Origin: a virus
Length of the DNA: 28,199 bases
Direction: 5' to 3' (one strand)
Virus record (IMG/VR): IMGVR_UViG_3300003891_000011
Span: 1-28,199 of that record
Of the stretch, positions 6,865 through 12,257 are shown one piece after another. Below the pieces are notes generated by a model. It saw only the letters and a program-made list of their open reading frames with translations, was not told the DNA's origin and made no database searches. The position numbers were made by a program, and so were the translations under genes. Position 1 is the stretch's first letter, and the number at the start of each line of letters is the position of its first letter.

Positions 6865-7373
6865 CAGGACTAGATTTAAGTTTGAGGGGAACTGGTATTT
6901 GTATTCTCACCGAGGGGGTAAGTAAGCCAATCACCACCCTTTTTGGGTATGGATTAGCAAAGAGGGCCACCGAGGAAGAAAAGATTGTTAGGATGATCAG
7001 GATTGCGAAGGCGGTGGTAGATGAGATGACCAAATACAAAATTAGGCATATTGGCATAGAAGGCTATGCTTTCGGCAAGGTTTATGGAGGAGAGTATTTG
7101 GGGGAACTGGTAGGGGTGATCAAAAGCCAACTATATCTAGTTTGCGAAGTTTCCCCAATGGTAATTCCGACTAAAACTGCACGGAAGTATCTTTCTGGGG
7201 ATGGCGGAATGAAAAAGAAGCAAGTAAAAAAGTATCTCTCGCAAAAAGGGATTTTATTTGGGAGCGATGATGAAATGGATGCGTTTGTGATTGCTAATTA
7301 TGTTTGGTATATGATAAACGGAGAAGAAGGGAGTATGTGTGCAGAGCCTACTTTATGGAGGAGGCAGACATGA
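6852..7373 (+). CDS. RuvC-like Holliday junction resolvase
   Basis: This 173-aa protein has the RNase H-fold catalytic set of RuvC: D8 in VAGLDLSLRGTG, E70 in HIGIEGYAFG, and the D140/D143 pair in GSDDEMDAFVIANYVW. The length equals that of cellular RuvC. A TGAGGGA ribosome site lies just before the ATG at 6852, which is inside the end of the nuclease gene (13-nt overlap). It ends as ATGA with the SSB gene. It would resolve branched DNA made by the RecA and helicase pathway before packaging. The window therefore has two candidate resolvases, this one and the PD-(D/E)XK protein at 5669. Confidence 0.85.
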   Translation: MLPVAGLDLSLRGTGICILTEGVSKPITTLFGYGLAKRATEEEKIVRMIRIAKAVVDEMTKYKIRHIGIEGYAFGKVYGGEYLGELVGVIKSQLYLVCEVSPMVIPTKTARKYLSGDGGMKKKQVKKYLSQKGILFGSDDEMDAFVIANYVWYMINGEEGSMCAEPTLWRRQT

Positions 7374-7756
7374 GTAAGGGGATAAACAAGTGCTTTCTGG
7401 CGGGAAATTTGGCAGGGAAAATCACCTACGGAGAGACCAGACGGGGGGATAAGGCGATTTCGTTTTGGATTGTGTCGGATGATCGGGATGATTCGGTATG
7501 GATCAAGGTCAATGCCTTTGGGGTATTGGCGGAGATTTGCGAAAGGAGATTGAAAAAGGGGATGTATGTGATAGTGTCTGGTGCGTTAATGAATCGAAGG
7601 ACTGAAGGAGATCGAAGAATTATCGAAGTGAAGGCTCAAGAAGTGGTTTTTCCCAAAGAAGGGGAGGTAAAGAACGATGGCGAAAAAGAAGGAGTTTCAG
7701 GGATTGGCGACGGTAGAGGGGAGGATCATAACTCCAGCTCAGGAGATCAGAAATAA
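7370..7756 (+). CDS. ssb: Single-stranded DNA-binding protein, OB-fold
   Basis: This 128-aa protein has a bacterial-type SSB OB-fold: NKCFLAGNLAGKI, KAISFWIVSDD, VWIKVNAFGVLAEICERRLKKGMYVIVSGAL and the last strand IIEVKAQEVVF. The start at 7370 follows GGAGGAGGCA and overlaps the RuvC-like stop as ATGA. The tail is unusual: it lacks the acidic DDDIPF-like tip that recruits partners, and its last 27 codons (7677-7756) are read in a second frame that overlaps the start of the next gene by 80 nt. The tail may thus have been gained by reading past an ancestral stop. It is distinct from the gp32-like protein at 1048. Confidence 0.88.
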   Translation: MSKGINKCFLAGNLAGKITYGETRRGDKAISFWIVSDDRDDSVWIKVNAFGVLAEICERRLKKGMYVIVSGALMNRRTEGDRRIIEVKAQEVVFPKEGEVKNDGEKEGVSGIGDGRGEDHNSSSGDQK

Positions 7757-8459
7757 AATTCAAGAGATAAAAATCAAACTTCAGGAAGGATTTTTCGATC
7801 TTGGGCCTCTTTTACATGAGGTCTGGAAAGAAAAATATTGGCAAGAATGGGGATACCACTCTTGGCAAGAGGCGGTGGAAAAAGAGGTTGGAATCAGTTA
7901 TCGGGTCGCTCAATATTTGATTAGTATTTGGGTTTGGTGTGCTTATAAAAAGAATTCTCCTGAGCTCTACAATAAGCTGAAGGAGATTGGGTGGACAAAG
8001 GCGAAGGAACTTGCTGGATTTATCACCCCCGAAAATGCTGATGAATGGATTAAAAGGGCGAAAGAATCTACCGCTATCAAATTGGCGATGGATGTGCGGA
8101 CATTGGCCAAGCCTCCGGCTCAGGGGGAAGAGGAATCCCGAGAACCGCTTTCGAGGTATCTCACAGTCAAACTTTCTGACTCGATGTATCAGAATGTTTT
8201 GCTTGCCATTCAGAGGGCAGGAGAATTGATTGGGTCAGATGAGGATAAGGCAATCGGGCACAAGATTGATCTAATCTGTTCTGATTTTCTGGCTACGAAT
8301 TCGTTTATGTCTTCTGGGCGAGAGAACATGGTGTTCTTTTTCCAAAAATTTGAGTCGCTTTTGGGGATAAAACTTATTGCCGTGGACATGAAGGAGAAAA
8401 GGATTATATGGGGATCTGAATTAATAGATCAATTAAACCAGGAGGATAAAAATGGCTAA
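7677..8459 (+). CDS. Unassigned phage DNA-metabolism protein
   Basis: I do not recognise this 260-aa protein with certainty. The N-terminal part has a helical segment LGPLLHEVWKEKYWQEWGYHSWQEAVEKEVGISYRVAQYLISIW that looks like a helix-turn-helix DNA-binding region. The middle (TPENADEWIKRAKESTAIKLAMDVRTLAK) is also helical, and the C-terminal domain (RYLTVKLSDSMYQNVLLAIQRA) is mixed. The start follows GGGGAGGT at 7663-7670 and lies 80 nt inside ssb, an unusually long overlap. It ends 8 nt into the next gene. The position after ssb suggests a role in DNA processing or regulation; no catalytic motif is visible. Confidence 0.65.
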   Translation: MAKKKEFQGLATVEGRIITPAQEIRNKIQEIKIKLQEGFFDLGPLLHEVWKEKYWQEWGYHSWQEAVEKEVGISYRVAQYLISIWVWCAYKKNSPELYNKLKEIGWTKAKELAGFITPENADEWIKRAKESTAIKLAMDVRTLAKPPAQGEEESREPLSRYLTVKLSDSMYQNVLLAIQRAGELIGSDEDKAIGHKIDLICSDFLATNSFMSSGRENMVFFFQKFESLLGIKLIAVDMKEKRIIWGSELIDQLNQEDKNG

Positions 8460-8712
8460 GAATCCGAAGTGTCCATTCGGGGGAAGGTGTCTTCAGTCCA
8501 ACAAGGGTGAAAAGGGATGTCAAATATGGGTGAACATGATTAATCGTGAAACGGGGAATGTGGTTGGGAATTGCGGATTTTCATGGATTTCGGTCTTGGT
8601 AGCCGAGCACAAAGATATGGTGGAAAGGGCAATTTCATGTATTGATTCTCTTGTCCTTGTTTTGCGGGATATTCTTGAGGAAGTGAAAAAAAACAGAGGG
8701 GAGGGTGAATGA
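8452..8712 (+). CDS. Small Cys-rich conserved phage protein
   Basis: This 86-aa protein has four or more Cys in its first half (CPFGGRCLQ, GCQIWVN, NCGFSWI), followed by a helical C-terminus with one further Cys. The pattern 'NPKC----C---GC-LW------C' recurs in small phage proteins of unknown function and suggests a metal site, but I cannot name the metal or the role. The start follows CCAGGAGG. It overlaps the gene before by 8 nt and the small membrane protein after it as ATGA. Confidence 0.65.
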   Translation: MAKNPKCPFGGRCLQSNKGEKGCQIWVNMINRETGNVVGNCGFSWISVLVAEHKDMVERAISCIDSLVLVLRDILEEVKKNRGEGE

Positions 8713-8867
8713 TGGATGCCGTGATTCATTTCCTTAATTGGGCGGCTGTGGTTTTTATTGCCTCAATCTGGTTGATAGTGCTGTCATATTTTGTTCCCTT
8801 TATGTGGTATACCGGAATTATTGATGCTAGGAAAAAAGAAAGATTGGATAAAAATGGACAAAAATAA
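8709..8867 (+). CDS. Small membrane protein, one transmembrane helix
   Basis: A 52-aa ORF begins at ATG 8709, overlapping the previous stop (ATGA), with GAGGGTG as ribosome site at 8701-8707. Residues 10-34 (around WAAVVFIASIWLIVLSYFVP) form one clear transmembrane helix, and the C-terminus is highly charged (DARKKERLDKNGQK). The size, single helix and basic tail, and the place directly before a membrane-anchored lytic transglycosylase, fit a holin- or spanin-like accessory lysis protein, but the evidence is only composition and context. It overlaps the next CDS by 14 nt. Confidence 0.6.
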   Translation: MMDAVIHFLNWAAVVFIASIWLIVLSYFVPFMWYTGIIDARKKERLDKNGQK

Positions 8868-9459
8868 CTATTCTGATTTTATCCTCGTTAATCGCAGAAA
8901 TAATAAGGGGTGGAAACAGAACACAATACTTTGGTTTTTTGTAGGGGCTCTAATTGGGGGAGTGATAAGTATTTTGGTGCTGTCTTTAACTACTAAAAAT
9001 AATAAAGCAGAGATCGCAGAAGTTTTGCCTCAAGTTACTCCCGGATATATCAAGGCCAAGAGTTACATTTTATCATTCAAGCCTCCGTTGAACGACCGGC
9101 AGGTGGATGAGATAATCCGTGAAAGCGCAACTTGTGCTGATATTGCCGGAATATCACCTAATCTATTTTTGGTTTTGATGGCGAAGGAAAGCGGATTTGA
9201 TCCGCTCGCGATGAGCGACGCGTTCGCGATCGGGCTTACTCAGGTGAATTTGGGTGATTGGAGCGATGCCTCCTTTGAAATTGGTTTCAATGTTAGGTCA
9301 GGTTGCCGAAAACTGATTTATTATCTGACCGAATCCCACGGGAATGTAAAAAAGGCCCTAGCTTGGTATAATGGGACAAAGAGAAGGCCGTCGGAAAAAT
9401 TTGCAAAAGATGTTTTGGATTCTTACATAAGGTTGGAAAGGTCAACTATTAACCCCTAA
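8854..9459 (+). CDS. Membrane-anchored lytic transglycosylase (SLT domain)
   Basis: In this 201-aa protein a positively charged N-terminus is followed by a transmembrane helix (residues 25-47). A soluble-lytic-transglycosylase domain follows: catalytic E112 in LMAKESGFDP, the GLTQVN motif at 127-132, and AWYNG at 170-174. It would cut the glycan strands of peptidoglycan, from the cytoplasmic membrane if it acts in lysis, or as part of a virion-associated ejection device. The start at 8854 gives the natural N-in anchor; an upstream in-frame ATG at 8791 would add residues read through the small membrane gene. A copy of the 16-bp palindrome lies at 9275-9290. Confidence 0.85.
   Translation: MDKNNYSDFILVNRRNNKGWKQNTILWFFVGALIGGVISILVLSLTTKNNKAEIAEVLPQVTPGYIKAKSYILSFKPPLNDRQVDEIIRESATCADIAGISPNLFLVLMAKESGFDPLAMSDAFAIGLTQVNLGDWSDASFEIGFNVRSGCRKLIYYLTESHGNVKKALAWYNGTKRRPSEKFAKDVLDSYIRLERSTINP
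9275..9290. repeat. 16-bp palindrome TTGAAATTGGTTTCAA, copy 3 (in SLT gene)
   Basis: Arms TTGAAA and TTTCAA flank a 4-bp centre. The 16 bp are identical to the copy at 23328-23343, right before the prohead protease start. The site lies within the transglycosylase coding sequence, over codons for FEIGFN. Confidence 0.6.
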
Positions 9460-9492
9460 AGGAGGCGGGCTTCCACGCCCGAATATTCTATG
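9453..9492 (+). promoter_or_regulatory. Leader element with hairpin, copy 2
   Basis: This is the second copy of the 40-nt element seen at 1708-1747. CGGGC (9466-9470) pairs with GCCCG (9477-9481) around loop TTCCAC. An alternative pairing of 9453-9456 with 9461-9465 would compete with a GGAGG that is here sequestered 24 nt before the ATG. The element overlaps the transglycosylase stop and ends on the ATG at 9490. The loop change TTCCGC to TTCCAC and a closing-pair change from T-G to C-G keep the hairpin, which suggests selection on RNA structure. Confidence 0.6.
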
Positions 9493-9687
9493 AAGGTGAA
9501 GTTAATGCCAAAGAAAATTACTAGAGATTGGAAGAAAGTTTTAGAAAGGCCTTTTAGCGATGTGCGAGGAAGGCGTTTTACAATGCCTATTTGGAATCCT
9601 AGCAAAAAGATTTTGAATAGCATTGCCCGAAGTGAAGGGTTGGTTGAAAAAAAGAAGAAAGAAAAAAGGCGCGTTTTACCCGAATAG
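9490..9687 (+). CDS. Small basic protein
   Basis: This 65-aa ORF is rich in Lys and Arg (KKKKEKRR near the end) with no recognisable domain. The ATG at 9490 terminates the leader element; ATG 9505 is preceded by AAGGTGA and would give 60 residues, and is equally plausible as the true start. It has the same layout as the helicase gene, whose ATG also ends the element. A nucleic-acid-binding role is possible from charge alone. The function is unknown. Confidence 0.5.
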   Translation: MKVKLMPKKITRDWKKVLERPFSDVRGRRFTMPIWNPSKKILNSIARSEGLVEKKKKEKRRVLPE

Positions 9688-9688
9688 T

Positions 9689-10078
9689 ATGTCAATGAGC
9701 CAGATTAAAGATCGTCCTGATGTTCTCCCGTCAAAAACTTACAGGGTGGAACTTGGGTGCAGGGAGAATCCTGCGGATGAGAATAGCCCAAATTTGACTA
9801 TGTATGTAATAGTATCTGTCGATGAAAATGGAAATCCTTTTGAGGTATTTACTTCGGTCGGCAAGGGTGGTCGGTGTGAGATGGCCGTAATGGAGGGATT
9901 GTGCCGGGCGGTTTCAGTTGGGCTTAGGGCTGGGATTGATCCTCAAGTTTTTATTAAACAACTTCAAGGTATTCGTTGTCCGAGTCCTGTTTTATGGGGC
10001 AAGTCGGAAGTAAAACCTTTATCCTGTGCTGATGGAATAGCTAAGGTTTTGAGAAAAGTTCTTGAAGAATGTGGCTGA
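9689..10078 (+). CDS. Stand-alone TSCPD-domain protein
   Basis: This 129-aa protein consists almost wholly of a TSCPD domain, the C-terminal domain of adenosylcobalamin-dependent (class II) ribonucleotide reductases. Recognisable parts are the TYRVELGC strand, FEVFTSVGKGGRCEMAVMEGLCRAVSVGLRAGIDPQ and IKQLQGIRCPSPV, then LSCADGIAKVL. The spaced Cys residues fit a metal site. There is no reductase catalytic domain in the window, so it either acts on a reductase encoded elsewhere or has its own role. ATG 9689 starts 2 nt after the previous stop with no clear ribosome site; ATG 9695 is the alternative. It is followed by the structured non-coding stretch. Confidence 0.8.
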   Translation: MSMSQIKDRPDVLPSKTYRVELGCRENPADENSPNLTMYVIVSVDENGNPFEVFTSVGKGGRCEMAVMEGLCRAVSVGLRAGIDPQVFIKQLQGIRCPSPVLWGKSEVKPLSCADGIAKVLRKVLEECG

Positions 10079-10103
10079 TCGAAAAGTACTGGAAATGGTC
10101 AAA

Positions 10104-10252
10104 ACAAGGCCTCCGGCAGGGCTGGCCTCCTGTCGAGCCTTGTGCCCGGTGAAAGCGGGCTTCCGCCCCCGGAGATAAAGATGATAATGTAGGGCAACAG
10201 TCCCGCGCCGAAAAACGGCAGCATTATCATTACTAAACCGGGGGCCATTTTT
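10104..10252 (+). ncRNA. Candidate structured RNA between TSCPD and HTH genes
   Basis: The 193-nt gap at 10079-10271 is packed with complementary segments. A: ACAAGGC 10104-10110 pairs with GCCTTGT 10137-10143, enclosing CGGCAGG 10114-10120 with CCTGTCG 10129-10135. B: GCCCG 10144-10148 pairs with CGGGC 10156-10160 around GTGAAAG. C: GCCCCCGG 10165-10172 pairs with CCGGGGGC 10238-10245. D, inside C: ATGATAATG 10181-10189 pairs with CATTATCAT 10222-10230. Inside D are GGG/CCC (10192-10194, 10202-10204) and GCCG-A5-CGGC (10207-10219). Stem C is followed by ATTTTT at 10247-10252, like an intrinsic terminator. It could be an independent RNA or the leader of the HTH gene at 10272. I could not match it to a known RNA family. 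Confidence 0.6.
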
Positions 10253-10271
10253 AGAAACAAGAAAGAAGAAA

Positions 10272-10556
10272 ATGAGAATCAGCAAATTCGGACAAAAATC
10301 TAATACCCTAGCGGAATGGTTTGCCCGCAACAAAGGGATGTCATTCAAGATTGATTCCGGAAAGACTTTCTACTCGACCCTGGAAAAAATCGCTAGAGAT
10401 TCGGGAGTATCTATTAGTTTCGTCGCTGATTACCTATCCATTGACCACAGGAAAGTCTGGAAATATAAATCAGGATCGTTTCCTCGGAAAAAACTATTGG
10501 ACAGGATATCGGAAGAGTCGGGTATTAATTTTGATTATACCAAGAGAAAGTCATAA
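10272..10556 (+). CDS. Small HTH DNA-binding protein
   Basis: This 94-aa protein has an N-terminal basic stretch and a central Cro/C1-like helix-turn-helix pattern: TLEKIARDSGVSISFVADYLSIDHRKVWKYKSGSFPRKKLLDRI. In such regulators the recognition helix is followed by 'xRKVxxYxxGxxxP', as here. It is likely a phage regulator, or a silencing or timing protein for the nearby accessory genes. The start follows AAGAAAGAAGA, a weak ribosome site. It directly follows the structured RNA candidate and precedes the methyltransferase fragment. Confidence 0.65.
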   Translation: MRISKFGQKSNTLAEWFARNKGMSFKIDSGKTFYSTLEKIARDSGVSISFVADYLSIDHRKVWKYKSGSFPRKKLLDRISEESGINFDYTKRKS

Positions 10557-10566
10557 AAGGTGAAAG

Positions 10567-10842
10567 ATGAAAACAAATGAAGAAGGAGATATGGTTTTAG
10601 ACCCGTTTTTAGGTTCAGGCCAAGTAGCGATCATTAGCAAAATGCTTAAACGCCAATATATAGGATTTGAAGTGGTGAAAGAATATTACGAATTTGCCAA
10701 AGAGAGACTGGAAAAAGATATTTATCGGATTAAGAGCAATCTTAAAGAAAATATTTCTCATCCTACCCGGGGAGCCAGTCAATCCTATCCACTGCACCCA
10801 GAGTGGTTAACAGTGCAGGGGAGTTTAGATATACTTTGGTAA
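10567..10842 (+). pseudogene. C-terminal fragment of a DNA methyltransferase
   Basis: This 91-aa ORF starts directly at the SAM-binding motif of a beta-class DNA methyltransferase (GDMVLDPFLGSG), followed by the expected FEVVKEYYEFAKERL helix. The catalytic (D/S/N)PPY half and target recognition region that should precede it are absent. The last 30 residues (HPTRGASQSYPLHPEW...) are unrelated to the family. AAAGGTG precedes the ATG, so it may still be translated. The intact methyltransferase next door has a diverged equivalent of the same segment (GDIVLDPFVGSG). It is most likely a remnant of a deleted or displaced methyltransferase gene; complementation with another half is possible but unsupported. 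Confidence 0.65.
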
Positions 10843-10866
10843 TAATATGAGAAGAGAAGAAAAATC

Positions 10867-11628
10867 ATGATTTGGCCTGATGATTTTGTCGGCAAGATTA
10901 TTTGTGGTGATTGCATTAGGGTTATGGGGGGAATTCCTAATAATTCAATAGATTTAATTGTTACTAGTCCGCCCTATAACTGTGGAGTAGATTACGATGT
11001 TCATAACGATTCAATGCCTTGGAAAGATTATTTAATATGGTGCGAAGGATGGATGTCGGAATGCCGACGAATTCTCAAGCCTGATGGGAGAATATGCATA
11101 AATGTATTGCTTGAGATGGGCATAGAGGATAACAAGAAAAGAATTAGCCCTTTCGCCCACTTTTATCAACTTTTTCAAAAGTGTAAAATAAACTTCTTCG
11201 GATGTCCTGTTTGGGCTGATTCGCACAGGGTAAAATACACGGCTTGGGGGAGCTGGATGAGCGCTAAGTCCCCATATATTTATTGCCCATACGAGGTGGT
11301 GATTATTGGCTATAAAGAGAGGTGGAGAAAAGACAAATCAGGAGAGTCAACTATTAGCAAGGAGCAGTTTATGGAGGGTTGCTCCGGAGTTTGGAAAATC
11401 AAACCTCAAACATCGCAATTTACAAAGGCTAATTTTCCTCTAACTCTACCCGCTATGTGTATTAATCTTTTATCATTTGAGGGAGATATTGTTCTTGATC
11501 CCTTTGTCGGATCAGGGACAACTGCTGTGGTTGCCAAATCCTTGGGTCGAAATTTTGTTGGTATTGAAATCAGTAAAGAATATTGTAAAATAGCAAAGGA
11601 TCGATTAAAGCAGGAAGTGTTGTTGTAA
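10867..11628 (+). CDS. DNA N4-cytosine/N6-adenine methyltransferase, beta class
   Basis: In this 253-aa protein motif IV TSPPYN at residues 33-38 comes before motif I DPFVGSG at 211-217, the beta-class order, followed by NFVGIEISKEYCKIAKDRL, where Glu contacts the SAM ribose. TSPPY favours N4-cytosine but does not prove it. It methylates host or phage DNA at a site that cannot be read from sequence. No restriction endonuclease is adjacent, so it is probably an orphan methyltransferase that shields phage DNA from host restriction or marks it for other processes. The start has a GAGAAGAAAA upstream stretch. A fragment of a related enzyme precedes it. Confidence 0.88.
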   Translation: MIWPDDFVGKIICGDCIRVMGGIPNNSIDLIVTSPPYNCGVDYDVHNDSMPWKDYLIWCEGWMSECRRILKPDGRICINVLLEMGIEDNKKRISPFAHFYQLFQKCKINFFGCPVWADSHRVKYTAWGSWMSAKSPYIYCPYEVVIIGYKERWRKDKSGESTISKEQFMEGCSGVWKIKPQTSQFTKANFPLTLPAMCINLLSFEGDIVLDPFVGSGTTAVVAKSLGRNFVGIEISKEYCKIAKDRLKQEVLL

Positions 11629-11638
11629 GGATAGGGTT

Positions 11639-11707
11639 ATGGATACTAATATAATGCTTAAAAAGTGGATGCTCAGACCAGTTGCCCATTGTCGGTCTGG
11701 GTGTTGA
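11639..11707 (+). CDS. Possible 22-aa leader peptide
   Basis: A short ORF with AAGGA 7 nt before its ATG reads MDTNIMLKKWMLRPVAHCRS plus GC and stop. Its last third overlaps the hairpin at 11671-11702, so a translating ribosome would open that hairpin. That arrangement resembles a leader peptide, but the size makes chance likely. Confidence 0.25.
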   Translation: MDTNIMLKKWMLRPVAHCRSGC

Positions 11708-11728
11708 ATTGGCTGGAATAGTTCCGGC
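11671..11728 (+). promoter_or_regulatory. Two consecutive leader hairpins before the holin-like gene
   Basis: In the 112-nt gap after the methyltransferase, 11671-11679 pairs with 11694-11702 (9 bp, core CAGACC/GGTCTG, including wobble pairs). Then 11712-11718 pairs with 11722-11728 (GCTGGAA/TTCCGGC, loop TAG). The second ends directly before the ribosome site AAGGAGGT at 11729-11736. No T-tract follows either, so translational control or RNA processing fits better than termination. Confidence 0.5.
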
Positions 11729-11740
11729 AAGGAGGTGGAT

Positions 11741-11899
11741 ATGTTTTGGGAAATACTAGGAGCTATTTTTTCTGCTTTGGTGGTGGCCATGGGATTTTTA
11801 ATCTTGGTTTTTACGGAACACGGATGGGTTGAAATTGTGTCAGGAATAGTCATAATAGCATTTGGAATTTTTGTTTTCGTGACAGGAGTAAAAAAGTGA
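11741..11899 (+). CDS. Holin-like two-helix membrane protein
   Basis: This 52-aa ORF follows an excellent AAGGAGGT ribosome site. It has two hydrophobic segments, about residues 5-25 (GAIFSALVVAMGFLILVF region) and 31-49 (IVSGIVIIAFGIFVFVTG region), joined by a short polar turn TEHGWVE, with a KK end. Two short helices with a tight turn and a basic tail match class II holins and similar small phage membrane proteins. The stop overlaps the GTG of the next gene, another membrane protein, so the pair is probably translated together. The lysis role is inference. Confidence 0.6.
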   Translation: MFWEILGAIFSALVVAMGFLILVFTEHGWVEIVSGIVIIAFGIFVFVTGVKK

Positions 11900-12237
11900 A
11901 ATTATTAATTTTTTCGCTTTTAGTTTGGGGAAGTTTTGTTATTGGACAAAGTAAGATTTTTGAGGGGTGGAGAGATTTTTTAGATAAACTTCCTTGGGAT
12001 TGGCCTGCCTATCTTTGGGATTGCCCTACCTGTTATGGATTTTGGGCGAGTATATTTTGGACATTAGTTACGAGTTCCGAGCCATATATTGCTCCGGTGA
12101 TGGAGGTCAGCAATTGGCTGGATCTGCTGGAGATCGGCCTTTACTTGATGACGAATGGGGTGATTGGTTCGGCGTTATGCACTCTATTGGAAGTTGGATT
12201 TAGGTATTTAAATGATAAGTTATCCAAACCGCTTTAG
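11896..12237 (+). CDS. Multi-helix membrane protein with CPTCYGFW motif
   Basis: This 113-aa protein begins with GTG at 11896 (ribosome site AGGAG at 11884-11888) and overlaps the previous stop. It has a hydrophobic N-terminal helix (LLIFSLLVWGSFVIG), a second around DCPTCYGFWASIFWTLV, and a third around GLYLMTNGVIGSALCTLLEV. The 'CP-C-GFW' signature in a membrane helix recalls DUF1360-type small phage or sporulation membrane proteins, whose function is unknown. With the preceding holin-like gene it may form a lysis or membrane-modifying pair. Confidence 0.6.
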   Translation: MKLLIFSLLVWGSFVIGQSKIFEGWRDFLDKLPWDWPAYLWDCPTCYGFWASIFWTLVTSSEPYIAPVMEVSNWLDLLEIGLYLMTNGVIGSALCTLLEVGFRYLNDKLSKPL

Positions 12238-12257
12238 ATAATTGAAAAGGAGGTTAA

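Noticed and set aside
9191-9230. GC-rich palindromes (GCGGAT-TTG-ATCCGC and two TCGCGA boxes)
   Set aside because: They lie within the catalytic region of the transglycosylase, where coding constraint explains the bases; there is no repeat elsewhere in the window.
10144-10180. Adenosylcobalamin riboswitch
   Set aside because: CCCGGTGAAAGCGGG and the CCCCCG run recall the conserved core, and the TSCPD neighbour fits a B12 theme. But the upstream AAAGGGAA segment, the ACTGT segment and the B12-box/kissing-loop partner are not visible.
1703-10183. IS200/IS605 insertion with tnpA or tnpB
   Set aside because: The leader palindromes look like possible ends of such elements, but no transposase or TnpB reading frame is present on either strand.
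10567-11628. Complete restriction-modification system
   Set aside because: No restriction endonuclease or specificity gene is adjacent; one intact methyltransferase and one fragment do not make a system.
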